DNA of 24,342 bases from Chara braunii (taxonomy: Eukaryota > Streptophyta > Charophyceae > Charales > Characeae): the NCBI GenBank assembly GCA_003427395.1, contig BFEA01000361.1:1347652-1371993 (forward strand). The letters run 5' to 3'. The notes below the pieces were generated by a model, which was not told the origin of the DNA, searched no databases, and worked only from the letters and a program-made list of their open reading frames with translations. Shown one piece after another: positions 8,451 through 18,973 of the stretch (within the stretch, counting starts at the first letter, position 1; each line of letters begins with the position of its first letter). The translations under genes were made by a program, and so were the position numbers.

Positions 8451-8545
8451 ACGTAACATGGTACCGGTGCCAGCAACATGTGCAACAAACAGGAAAGGCA
8501 TCCCGACGCATCTCATCATTGTAGCATAACGGTTTGTTTTGTTTC

Positions 8546-8578
<33 letters not shown>

Positions 8579-8757
8579 TGAAATTTATTTTTCTTTGTTT
8601 TAACAGGGTTATATTTTTTAGGTATCATCATTAGGGGGAGGAAAAAACAAGGTATCATCAATGAGCGCAACAGGTATTTCCGAATTATGTTTATGTCATC
8701 TGGATTCGAACTTAGGGGCTTATTTAAAGAGTTTGTGAGTATATCAACTTAGGGCAT

Positions 8758-8873
8758 GCTCACACTAGGACTTACCCTACTAGGCTATGGATGTGATTGG
8801 AGTCAGATTCATCCAGGTCTAATCGTTATTGCAATAAGATACATCTGGACAGTTCTAGTGTGAGTCTGCCTTG
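8758..8873. mobile_element. Possible short MITE with CTCACACTAG ends
   Basis: CTCACACTAGGACT at the left and its inverted counterpart AGTTCTAGTGTGAG at the right bound ~115 bp lying between the two tRNA-like heads. The terminal inverted repeat is short and the target duplication is unclear. It could instead be part of the SINE body. Confidence 0.4.
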
Positions 8874-8891
8874 AGGAGTCATCATTGCACT

Positions 8892-8914
8892 TCCTAGCCA
8901 AAAGGTCGAGAAAG
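8892..8914 (-). pseudogene. U2 snRNA-like 5'-end fragment
   Basis: The minus strand reads CTTTCTCGACCTTTTGGCTA followed by GGA. It differs from the conserved U2 snRNA 5' region at two of 23 positions. Similarity fades afterwards. The branch-site recognition region is not clearly present, so this is a fragment at most. It is embedded in SINE-like sequence. Confidence 0.4.
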
Positions 8915-9005
8915 TCGATAACTAATCTTATGGAAGATGGATTCTAACTCGGGTTTGCATTTCAATAGTTTTTGGGTGTACCAACTGAGCAATGACAGTC
9001 CGCCC

Positions 9006-9538
9006 TGCTGAACTGAGAGGGCGATTTTTCACGAAAAAATAAAAGGAATTGGAACTGCATGAGCATCGTTCTACTATTAAAACTCGATATGAAGTTTGAT
9101 GTTTTATGGGCAAGGTGCATTCCAACACTCCAGGGAGCATTCAAAAGCTTGGAGAGTGTTGCCTAGTTGAGTGCGGCTCTATGCAACGTGTCGTGTCATA
9201 TAGTGACACTCTCTTTCAGTTGTGGGTCTGCCAACCCCACCCCCACAAATCCTCCTCCATGCATGATCACGGTAGATTTAGGCTCGATAAAATGAACACT
9301 GACAGTACAAAGAGTGATGGACTGGTGGTTCAAGTTTTTTATTGCTATATCGAACGACTTTCTTTCGCCGACTAGTTTACAGGGGCCTACTCCAAATGGC
9401 ATGTGACTTCTTTCGTCGAACTTTTTTCTGCAGGGGAGCAAATCTGAACTTAATTGGATTATGATAGAGCAATTTGTCCCAGCCATTTTTTTATGAGGTC
9501 TGAATAAAAATTTGCCACTGAACATAGGATTGAGTTTC
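9006..9538. other. No gene supported; short hairpin only
   Basis: Several 60-130-codon frames on both strands overlap here without any family signature. A small stem (AACACTC / GAGTGTT, near 9123-9161) is visible. I find no RNA gene or known element. Confidence 0.5.
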
Positions 9539-9675
9539 ATATTCTTGAAAAACATACTATCATTGAAATGACTAAGCTCCTGAAAATTTGCCAACACAAC
9601 TATTGATTTTTATATTCTTGAAGAGCACACTATCATTGAAATGACTAAGCTCCTGAAAATTTGCCAACACAACTA
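9539..9675. repeat. 73-bp tandem duplication (~1.9 copies)
   Basis: Units begin ATATTCTTGAA at 9539 and 9612 and share CACTATCATTGAAATGACTA-type sequence with few differences. It lies just upstream of the LINE-C start. Confidence 0.85.
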
Positions 9676-10982
9676 ATAGAGAAAAAGTGAGAGAAACAAG
9701 ATAAGTCACCGACCAGCCAGCAACAGCAACAGAACGAGACCGTATCGAGGATATCTCAGTACCGGAAGCAATGAATGAATAATATTAGGGTAGTAACATA
9801 TAATGTTAGAGGGCTAGGAAATACGACGAGGAAATCGAAAAGGGCACCCCTGAAATTGTGGCTGCAAAAACACAAAAAACAGATCGTATTTCTGAAAGAA
9901 GTAAAGTTAAATAAAAAAAAAATAGAGGAACTGGGTAACTGGTGGGACAAACCACAAGTGTGGTCCCTGACAAATGGAGTGAGGAGATGAGTCTGTATTT
10001 TGTTACATAGACAATTAGATGTAGCTATAAAGGGCTATGAAGTGGGTCAGTGGAGAAAATGGGCGTAGGTGAGACTGGATAGGCAATTTGTAAGGTGGGC
10101 AGTGATGACGGTTTATGCACCAACGGACAGATCAAGCACATGTCATTTTTTCTCTCACCCGATGGATGTAACACCGGACGTGGACAACACTATCATCGAA
10201 GGTGACTGAAACTACACCCTAGGCGACCTTTCTACAGCAGTTTGTGGGACATCAGACACATAGATCATTTTGGAGTACATGGTGGAATTGAAACTAAGTG
10301 ATGCGTCAAAAACTGATGTTTCATTAGGATTCTGATCGTTCTTGGTATTAAGCAAGAGCCGTAGGAGGTAATGTGTGCGCCCATAAACATTTAAACTTCA
10401 TTTTGCTAAGTTAATGGATGAATGATATTGTCAAAGATATAAAGTTGACGAGATAATCGTTTTCATATCACAATCTAATCCTTATTTTTTTCAATTTTGA
10501 AGAGGTCCCTTATAAAGTTGAAGTCTATTTTATATTAAACACTCAAAACTTGTCCCAACTTGAGTAAAACAATTATGAAGTAACTGATCACAGACCCGTC
10601 AAAGCTTTCATAAACTAATAGAGCAGTGAGATATAGGAGTAGATATCACCTTCAATATGTTCTCAGTATTTTTTAAAATTTTGGCATCAAATAGTAACCG
10701 CAAATAAAAACAGATAAGAAAAATAATAAAGAATATAAAAAAAAGAATGAGATGTCACCTGATCTTAGTGGTGGTATGGACCGAAGATAGAGAAAAACTC
10801 ATGGTAGAATGAGAAGACATACAAAAGGCAAAAATTAAACTATGGCAGAAAGACTTAAAGTTAAAGGGATAACTGTTTATGATAAAATTGTAATGGATTC
10901 CTTTCAAATATTCACTAAAAAAAGTGGCTCACATACAATACAACATCTATTTGTTGGAGTCTTATGTCCAGCAGAAACTCGG

Positions 10983-11312
10983 TGTTCATTTAACGGGGGT
11001 GGGGGTTGGAGTTAAATTGTCGTTAAAAGTTGTTTAATTGTTTCATACCCTTCCTGAAATTCCCGTTGAATAAAAAATTGGGGGGCTCCCACCACTTGTT
11101 TTTCAACGGATTGGGTCTGTAGGGGCTTAGGTGCTCAACACCCCTACATAATTAAACTGGAAAAAAAAGAAACCACCACCTTTCCCAAAACGCCCCTTGC
11201 CCGCCCCTAAATACCCATCCTCCCTCAAGTTTCGTTTGTGTGTAATTGTGTTTGTGTTTCCGTATGCGTACGTGTGTGTGGGCACCTACACACACATTCA
11301 TACACACAAACA

Positions 11313-11353
<41 letters not shown>

Positions 11354-11776
11354 ACACACACACACACATAAAAAAAAAAAAAAAAAAAAAAANAAAAAAA
11401 ACTCATTTCACATTTTTTTATTTTTTTATTTTTAACTTTTTATGCGTTTGATTTTTCTTAATATATTTAAAGTGAAAAAAACAAATAAAAAACATAGGAT
11501 GTAAATCTCAAAACGATCCAGAACCCTATATTATATTTTTTATATTTTTTTATTCTCTTTTTTTTTTTTTAATATATTTCAAGACAAAAAAATAAATAAA
11601 AAATATTAAGTTTTAGATTTCACAAAATATTTTCTGTTAGATTTTTTGCTAATTTTTTGTCAATGATAAAAATCTTCATGGGTAGTGGTGATATGCGTCA
11701 AATTGGTTGTTCAACACAGATTCAACGCGCGTTAAATTATTTAGCGCGGACCCTGCGTTGAATCTAAATTCAAACA
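10983..11776. mobile_element. 794-bp non-autonomous element inserted in LINE-C
   Basis: It is flanked by a perfect 5-bp duplication CTCGG (10978-10982 and 11777-11781). The ends are short diverged inverted repeats starting TGTT (TGTTCATTTAACG against TGTTTGAATTTAG). Removing it with one CTCGG rejoins the LINE-C frame across YVQQKLG and TETTDEICDF. Inside are a stem-loop near 11062-11110 (CCGTTGAA / TTCAACGG), another near its right end (GATTCAACGC / GCGTTGAATC), a (CA)n run and AT-rich sequence. No coding capacity. Superfamily uncertain. Confidence 0.7.
11309..11401. repeat. (CA)n microsatellite followed by an A run with one ambiguous base
   Basis: CACACA repeats, broken by one CATA step, pass into a ~30-base A run that contains N at 11393. 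The N marks sequencing or assembly uncertainty at this homopolymer, so its true length is unknown. Confidence 0.95.
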
Positions 11777-12900
11777 CTCGGAACGGAAACAACAGATGAA
11801 ATATGTGACTTTGCAGCTACATATTTTAATGACATTTTGACGAGACGAAGACTTCTTGAAGGATCGGACACATACCTTACAGTTAATAACACTTAACACT
11901 AAAGCAACACTGATGCAAGATTAAAACCTCAAGATATGACAAAATTAGACTTACATTTTGATAAAGTAGAGCTTAGGGCTACAACAAAACAATGACAAAG
12001 GGTAATGTCACGGGTAAGGGATGGCTTGCCAATTGAATTTTACCCTATTCACCATGAAGCACTCTCACAACACTTGCTATAAATTTACAATGGTGACAGG
12101 AGAACAGATCAGCAACCAAATGTTATATGAAATCATATCCATCGTGTACAAAAAAAAAGTAAAGCATAGATCGGGAATTGGAGACCAATTTCATTATTAA
12201 ATGTCTCATAGAAGTTCTTAGCAAAGGCATTAGCCCGAAAGCTAGTAGTGTGCTTACCATATTTAGTACGGAGAGAACAATAAGTCTTTGTCCAGGGTAA
12301 CTCCATCTTCGATAACATAGTCACTGCATATGAGTCTCTTGAAATGATTCATAAAAAAACAATATGCAACTAGCAGTACTGCTGATAGACTTGAAAAAAA
12401 ACTATTGGGCTTATGTTATGACCACCCTTTAGCAAATGGGGTTTAACCGAAAATTTTGTGTAGTGGTATTAGGGCTATATGAGAACTCAAAGTCTTTAGT
12501 GATTATCAACGGTAAGATCTCGAAGCCATTTGCACTGTCGAGGTCTCTGAGGCAACAACGTCCTCTTGCTCGTCTCATTTTTGTCCTTCAAGTAGATGTC
12601 TTGGTAAACAATATTAAATATCGTCCTTATATCTCAAGTTTAAAAATCCAATATAATGAGTGTAGAATTAAAGCATTGGAAGATAATCTTCTCAAGATCT
12701 TAGCCCACACTCCGACATCACTCACGACCCTCAAAAGTTGTTCAGGGAAGTACTCAGAGTTTTTGGAAGCGGTGATCAACTGTAACGAATCGGTGTATTT
12801 CCTCCCGACACAATACGTTATTTCTATCTACTGCAACAAAAACTTGTACAACAAATCTCTACACTGGGTCCGACCCCTTACCTATGTAATTTTGGTATAA

Positions 12901-13500
12901 CTTTAGTATTGAATCTCACGTTATTTTCGTTGCTTTGGTTTGTAGGTAAGGTAAGGTTATTGTGTGAACAAGTTTTGAAGGTAATCAGGAAAAATGATTT
13001 ATATCCAAGTTTCTAATTGTTAGTACATTTTCATTGATTGATGCACCACCACATTAATAGGGAGGGATATCATTAATAAGGTGGAGACAAACTAACAAAA
13101 CATGAGTGTGTCTTTTTGTTGCTAATCCTGCTTATGATCCCATATTCTCCTACTGATAGTCTGGCCGGCCTATGTTACCAGTTATTGTGCCAATTCTTCC
13201 TACCATGTCATCACTTCGCTCTATGCCCTTACAGTTTCTTGTTAGGCATATCGCTCCGATCGTTGCAATTCCCTCCAACATTTGGTGTTTCTTGCTAATG
13301 TTTGGTGTTCCCTCTCGTGAGAGATTGTGCCCCCATTAGTCCCCCAGTTTCGACTACCTCATATCAAGGCCTTGGTCGCCTTCCTCCTTTTCCCACTCCC
13401 TCTGTTTGGGAGGGAGGCACCTCGAGGGCCCGGAGCTTCACTACAAAATTATAACTATAGTACACTATGACCTGGTTCTCCCCAACCTACTTTACCCTAT
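12901..13500. other. Intergenic stretch between LINE-C and the LINE-A stop
   Basis: No coding sequence supported. The right part (about 13300-13500) is probably the 3' UTR of LINE-A on the minus strand, but no poly(A) tract marks its end. A short near-repeat (ACATTTGGTGTTTCTTGC / TAATGTTTGGTGTTCC) lies near 13278-13310. Confidence 0.4.
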
Positions 13501-14949
13501 TTAATCTATAGTGTCTCGTGATTTGGTTTCTATTTCATCTACTTTGGCATATAATTTTGCAGGAGAGGCCAAAGGTGATGCTCTCCGTCTCTCGATTTTT
13601 GTTGACAAGGCCTGGGTAGCTGCGCCCACTACGCCAGAGCTTGTTTTCATTTTTTCTCGAGTTTCGGCGACATCGACAAAGGTCCGCTAGAATAATTGTT
13701 CATGAATTTTTGTTGTCTAGACTCTGATTGACTGCATTCTGGCCTCCTTGTTGTACCGTATATATTTGTTCCGCACCGTCGTCATAGCCCACAACACCGC
13801 TGCCCAGAGAGTTTCTTCCACAAACAACTTTGGTTTATCCTGCCCACCCATTGTCACAAGCGCCTCCAACAGGATTTAGGCATCCTCCTCCTCTATGACG
13901 GCCCATACGGAGGAATCCACTACCTCATTAGCCCATCATTCCCAAAAGCGGGGCTCTTGTGGGCGATGAATGAAAAAATGCGGGATTGATTTCACCTGGC
14001 CATAGCCCATTGCAGGGCACTTCTCATCAGTAAACTGACTCTTAGTAGCTTGCCACTGTGCAGGCCATGGTAGATCTGTCATAAAAGCCCTGGCTGTTTT
14101 TGATTAGGCATACTCCCTAAGATGGCGCATTACTATTGTTGTTTGAGTCAAGTCCAGTGACCGATGAGCGCTAGAGGAATTCAATCCCACTTCGCCCACC
14201 TATCCCTGATGTTTACTCGCGGCAACATGTATTGGTAGATTATTTTTGTCGTAAGCTGCTGCATTGGGACTAGTTTTGTGTTACAGTTCTGGAGAGGGGG
14301 ATACTACTCCTGTGGATCGAAGTCAATTTCTCTTCTCGTTTTTTCCATTCTAGATGGGTGTTGTTCCTCATACCCTCCCCGCCGCCTCGTGCACAACACC
14401 ATTGTTTCCACACTTCACTTGGGTCGGTGACGTTTGGCGGGTACCTCATCTGTCGCACTCCCGATAAAGGGGAGGACTAGTCTTTCCCATCTCGACCTAA
14501 CATTCCATTTTGACGTATCCACAAACCCGTCTCGTTGCTTTTCCACTTGAGAAAACCTATCCGGATGTATTTCACCCTTAATTCTCACCCGCTCCCCCTC
14601 TTTCGAATCCCCCTTCCTCAAAACATCTACCTATTGTGTGAGGATCACCCCTCTCATTTCCTTCAGTCTCTGCGCCCTCTGCGCCAGCCCGTGCAGCCTC
14701 CTCAAAATATCCTCCTCCGATCTCCAGTCCCCTTTCTGCTCGTCCCATGGATACCCCACTTTGAACACTTCTCTTTCTGCCCACTGCCTGCTAAAGCCCC
14801 CCAGCTCGCCCTGCCAAGGAAAGACGTTTCCTTGCTTAGCGTAACCCCAGGTGGTTGGTGGTTTAAAAAGAAGTTAGATAAACCTGTTTTTAAAAAGAAT
14901 TTGATTGACATTGCTGCATACCCTGAAAAAGGAATTCTCAGTGGACCCT
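13501..14949 (-). pseudogene. LINE-A segment: C-terminal region with degenerate zf-RVT
   Basis: After a damaged stretch, the minus strand reads IIYQYMLPRVNIRDRWAKWD (about 14230), then KCPAMGYGQVKSIPHFFIHR with PQEPRFWE (about 13995-13920), the zf-RVT layout Cx..H..., in which two metal-ligand cysteines are replaced (Ala and Arg). It continues with LWAAVLWAMTTVRNKYIRYN (about 13770) and, through two in-frame stops, VDVAETREKMKTSSGVVGAA to a TAA at 13501-13503. The catalytic (Y/F)ADD block expected between 14940 and 14300 is absent, so an internal deletion removed it. Confidence 0.75.
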
Positions 14950-16123
14950 TTTTTTTTTTTTTTTTTTAAGCTTCTTTGGATTGTTCTAAAATATGTTTAC
15001 GACAAAAATATTTTTGTAGAGGCCAAGGACCAAACCCGTGGTGATTGTTGGTAGAGGCAGCCAATGCATGTTCTAACAGCATAGGCCACCTACCCAACCC
15101 ATCCACACGTTAATACTCCCAGCGCACCCCCTGTCCCTACTATCCTACCTCAGTTTGACCAGCACTCAGGACCATCACCCTACCTGTATCGAGTGCAACT
15201 TGGACCAGACAGCAGTGACAAGCACCAGGGTTGGGCCAACCTCCCAGCCCTAATGGAAGCGGAAGCGGACAAACCTTGTCGTATGGGAACTTCGGACGCC
15301 AGGCTCATGCAATCCTTTACAGGCCCAATTCAAAGAGTCTACCCAGCAGGATTACCTAAGCAAGGCAGGTCAGTGCCCGCTGACACATCCTACCGTCCTT
15401 CCCCTAGCTTACCCAAGGCTTGGCGGAACTCAGACTAGCCGGAGCGATATATCCCTACCCTACCCTAGAGCTAAGCCATGCATGAGCGGAGCCCGTCATA
15501 TACCTGATAGACCCCCCCGGCCCAGTATCGTACTTGTGTATATGTGTGTATGCCCAGAGGCTATGTATGTTTGTATGAGCCAATAGGGCCATGTTTTTTG
15601 TGTCTGCCCAAAGCCTATGTGTGCTCTGTGTAACTGTATAGCGAGATGTATGTGCCCGAAGGCCAGATATGTGCAGTACTATGTCGAGGGAACTATGTGT
15701 TCGTTTGAAGAGATGACAGGCCAAGTTGGACAAGAACCCCCCCCAAAAGTCCCAAGCCAGACTCGAACCTGTGATCTATGACATGCGACCTGATGACTCC
15801 ACCATTTGAGCGACAATCGCAAACGGCCCCTGTGTGTGGTGTGCCAGACTGGGGAGATCAACAGAACAGCCACGAGCAACAGCTACAAGTAACCCACGCA
15901 GTATCAAGACCCGACATACAAAACCATGGACAACCCTGGGGTGGTGTGCAGGCAGTGTCTGTATAAGCTTACCGTGCGTCAACCCAAGGGGTGTGTGTCC
16001 GGCCGTGCGTCATTCTAACGCCCTGCTGGTGTCCATGCGCAAGGCTGCAATTGAGTTTTGAACCCGCAACCTCATACCACAATGCACGTTTCCAACCGGT
16101 GCTCTAACCACTGAGCTACATCC
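14950..16123 (-). mobile_element. Long tRNA-headed SINE-like retroposon, copy 1 (1.17 kb)
   Basis: The 5' end on the minus strand is a tRNA-derived head with a perfect A box (TAGCTCAGTGGTTAGAGC, 16101-16118) and a B-box-like stretch (GCGGGTTCAAAACTC, 16053-16067). A ~150-bp body follows (15880-16050), then a second tRNA-like module (15757-15815, B box AGGTTCGAGTCTGG). Next come degenerate ~50-bp TATGTGTGTATGCCC-type repeats (15540-15700), a 3' domain (15035-15330) and a poly(A) tail (plus-strand T run 14949-14968). It sits in LINE-A, flanked by CAGTGGACCCT (14939-14949) and CAGTAGACCCT (16124-16134), an 11-bp target duplication with one mismatch. No coding frame. Copy 2 is at 19591-21027. Confidence 0.75.
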
Positions 16124-16236
16124 CAGTAGACCCTATCGCACGCCTTTTCCAAGTCATACCACAATGCACGTTTCCAACCGGTGCTCTAACCACTGAGCTA
16201 TATCCCAGTAGACCCTATCGCACGCCTTTTCCAAGT
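16073..16236. repeat. 82-bp tandem duplication across the SINE/LINE-A junction
   Basis: The units 16073-16154 and 16155-16236 are nearly identical (a C/T change in GAGCTACATCCC). Each contains the 5' half of the tRNA head, the target duplication and ~20 bp of LINE-A. The duplication therefore arose after the SINE-like element inserted. Confidence 0.9.
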
Positions 16237-16391
16237 CAGTGAGGATCAAAGCCAACCTATGTCCGCTATTGTAGGCCTCCTCCAAGACCTGTCTCACATA
16301 ATATTAGAGACCATATGTCTACCCGGCACAAAGCCAGTCCGAGTGGGATGTGTAATCAAGGGGAGGACTTCCCCCAACCGGTTTGCAATCA
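16124..16391 (-). pseudogene. LINE-A segment: RT block with TGFVPGR and DLEKACDRV
   Basis: The minus strand from 16391 reads VIANRLGEVLPLI, HPTRTGFVPGRHMVSNIM, then after a stop and frameshift LEEAYNSGHRLALILTDLEKACDRV. This is the block that should directly follow NVIYKILKSQLGK of the 18974-19590 segment, so LINE-B sits exactly between two adjacent RT blocks. The catalytic Asp of block A is kept. The downstream end is at the target duplication of the 14950-16123 insertion. Confidence 0.8.
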
Positions 16392-18973
16392 CTTTTTTTT
16401 TTTTTCTCTCTTTTCAAACAAGACTGTGCAGGTAGTACGAGTTGAGGTGATACAGATCTCCCCAACTAGTATACCTTATGCATGTCACTCCATTTATTGG
16501 TGGGGAGCTGCACCTGCTGGAAACGAGTCCAACGTCCCATTAGTTACACATTTCCACAATGGTATCTGAGCATTAAACCTCTTCTCCCGATTGTGGGAGC
16601 CAAACGATCTTGAATTGCTAGTCCTTATGCTCATACTGATTGCTCCTTCCTTCTCATTTCTAATGTATCCAGCCTCTTCACCCTCATAAGGGGCACCTGA
16701 ATTCCGTAATATCATGATGCTAGCTTGTAATCCATTATAATGAGATAATTCCTCAATCATTTCCATACCAAAACCATGGAACTAAACATCCTAATTGTGG
16801 AGGAAATGGGTTGGGGAATTCTGATAACTACCTCATTGGGATACTTGGATCAACCACAGTCCATTCTTCAAACTTCAGGTAATAAGTATTGTTTATACTT
16901 CCAAACTCCTGTCCATCACCCCCCTTCCTCTTGATCTGGCCTATTTTTCCCCCCTGTGGTCCCCCCAGCCAACTGTGACTTAATTTCTGAATATGATCTC
17001 TAATTTTATTGAGTGAGTGTAAATGTTGAATTTTCTTTTTGACATTATCCCACTGTGCTCTAATCACAGTCTGAATTTGCTGTTTGATTGAGTTCGTAAA
17101 TTCAGGGTCATCCAATCTTGCCTCTTCCATTTCATAAGTACATCGTCTTCTCCATATGGCCTTAAGTACCCCTCTTCGTCCAATCGTGAAAATGTTATGT
17201 ATGAACTCGTCATATGGATGTGGTACCCAAGATTCCAACAAAATAACTTTCCAATCCCAGGGTCATTGGCTAGTGGTTTCCAATGAATTCCAAATCCTAT
17301 CCCACCACCTCCACATCCATATTGCCCCTGGGCATTGTAGGAAGATATGCTAAATTGTTTCAGGAATTAATCTTGTTAGAAAAACAGATTTACAGAATCG
17401 ACACCAGGGTAGAGCTAACCCTTTCTGTTCTAGAGTTGTTCTACTAATCAGTCAGTCATTAGTTGGTAAATAGCGATGTTCAATCTGCCATTGTAATGAA
17501 GCTATTTTGGTTGGTTTAATTTTTATATTTGTGAACCATTTGATTGTCTTGAGTGCTTCTCTTTTTAAATTTAAGTGTTTCATCCATCTGTCTCTTACCC
17601 TGTCCTTGATATTTATACTAGGTCTTATCATTCTATACGTTGATTTAACAGACAAGGTATGAAGCGTTCTTTTACAATTATGACCCTTCCTTGGTGGCGA
17701 AGTCCAAACCCAGTTGATAGGATCTAGTGCCAAACATTGAACCGGTGTGCTAGGTTTAAAGGTCAGCCACTTGTCACTTTGTTTCATTACTCTGATCCTG
17801 AAGACCTGTTCCTTATTGACCCATCTCGTTTCCTCCGTAGGGTTAGGTAGTACTGTATACTCTTGTGCTATCTTATGTAGGACCAATAATATTTCCTCAT
17901 TAGGAATTTGCAAAATATTTCCAATCAGATCCCTTTGATTTTCTATGGCCACCCAATCTCATTTTTTCAATGTAGGTCCTTTCCTGAGGATCCTGATCCT
18001 CACCAAGGGAACCAATTCAATTATCTGGTCTAGTGCTTCTATTGAATGATGGCAATATCTTAGTTTACATTGCAATTCCTTTGATGATAGTCAATCCTTA
18101 GTTTCCTTGTTCCAGGTATCCTTGATGCGCAGGATGCCCTTCCTGATCCAACTTTTCCAAGGTGATTCCATACAGTGTAGTACATATCCCTATGAATCTC
18201 TAATCCATCCATTATTGAACAGTGGTTGTTGAGAGACTTCTTCCCATCTATCTGGTGCTACTTTATCTGGTACAGGGAACTTTCTCCATACTTTTAGCAG
18301 ATTAGTTCAAAACGGGTCCTTATTTAGGTCCTTTTTAGCCTCATCTCGTTCTATCCTGGTCCTCTACACCTCTTGACTGCTTTCTAGGAATAGGCCATGA
18401 TCTGTTTTCTAACCATGTCATTGGGTGGATATTAGCTGGGGCTAGTGGGGCTAATCTTCTTATCTGTTCCCATGTCAATTCACTCCAGGGGGTGTGTGGG
18501 TTGAATAATAGTCTCTTAATCCATTGGATGGAGAGAGCCATTCCTTGTGTAGCCGGATCAATGATTCCCAGTACCCCCTTGACTTTTGGATGTATTACTG
18601 ATTGTCATGCCACCCGGCTAATGAGATTTTGAGTCTCATGGTTTCCTCTCCATAGAAATGCTACTACGTGTCTTTGTAGGATATTTAATGTTGATTTGTC
18701 AAACGGCCAGATAGCCGACTTGTACCATAAAAAAGCTAATGCCACGTTATTGATAATCATTGCACGTTCCATAACTGAGGTATGCTTGTGTTTCCATAAC
18801 TCAAGTTTCGCTTGTGTTGGTTGGGTAATCCATTCATTATTGGCAAGTGGTTTTCCTTCCGTTGTTAGAGAGATACCTAACACTCTCACTGGTGTGTCCA
18901 ACGCTACCCATTTCACTCTGGGTTGTTCTGGAGGTCGAACTCCCTGGTGATGAATCCACCATCCTAACGTCTT
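16392..18973 (-). mobile_element. LINE-B: 5'-truncated LINE inserted in LINE-A
   Basis: The element begins abruptly near 18973 with KTLGWWIHHQGVRPPEQP, a region that lies C-terminal to the (Y/F)ADD block, so everything upstream was lost at integration. It ends with a short A tail (plus T run 16392-16404). It reads: VRVLGISLTTEGKPLANNEW, SVMERAMIINNVALAFLWYK, FLWRGN (18640), ALSIQWIKRLLFNPHTPW (18535), SVKSTYRMIRPSINIKDR (17640), then zf-RVT-like CRFCK..HIFLQCP (about 17400-17340) and a C-terminal helix (RRGVLKAIWRRRCTYEMEEA) to TAG at 16828. The 3' UTR is 16405-16827. Multiple stops. A target duplication cannot be resolved because AAGT at the 5' junction merges with the A tail. Confidence 0.8.

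Larger units (their letters stand above)
8549..9005 (-). mobile_element. tRNA-derived SINE-like block with two related heads and an A tail
   Basis: On the minus strand there are two tRNA-like heads, at 8938-8998 (A box GCTCAGTTGGTACACC, B-box-like GAGTTAGAATCC) and at 8693-8752 (B box AAGTTCGAATCC). The two align to each other over most of their length, so they are one family. The downstream head is followed by a ~120-bp body and a pure A tail (plus-strand T run 8549-8572), a normal SINE size. Between the heads lie a U2-like stretch (8892-8914) and a ~115-bp segment with CTCACACTAG inverted ends (8758-8873). No target duplication was found, so the outer boundaries are approximate. Confidence 0.55.
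9775..12900 (+). pseudogene. LINE-C: degenerate non-LTR retrotransposon ORF2 (endonuclease and reverse transcriptase)
   Basis: The ATG at 9775 begins an apurinic-endonuclease-like domain: VVTYNVRGLGN, then FLKEVKL with the catalytic Glu, VMTVYAPT (about 10100), IIEGD*N (10196-10215, where GDWN would need TGG in place of TGA) and TDHRPV (about 10587). A linker (KLWQKDLKLKG, then AHIQYNIYLLESYVQQKLG) is cut by an inserted element at 10983-11776 and resumes as ETTDEICDFAATYFNDIL. The RT part follows: LLIDLKKNYW (block A, about 12380), MGFNRKFC..LGLYENSKSL..INGKISKPF, then RSLRQQRPLARLIF (about 12550), and KALEDNLLKILAHTP at the place of the (Y/F)xDD block, with NCNESVYFLP after it. Several stops and frameshifts, and the loss of the DD pair, show it is dead. 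No zf-RVT C-terminus, poly(A) or target duplication was found. Confidence 0.8.

Noticed and set aside
14535-14969. Plus-strand 144-codon frame
   Set aside because: It is antisense to LINE-A C-terminal sequence and ends in the poly(T) of the SINE-like tail.
16053-16118. Functional tRNA gene
   Set aside because: A and B boxes are present, but the anticodon arm does not pair properly and the sequence recurs with a SINE body and target duplication.
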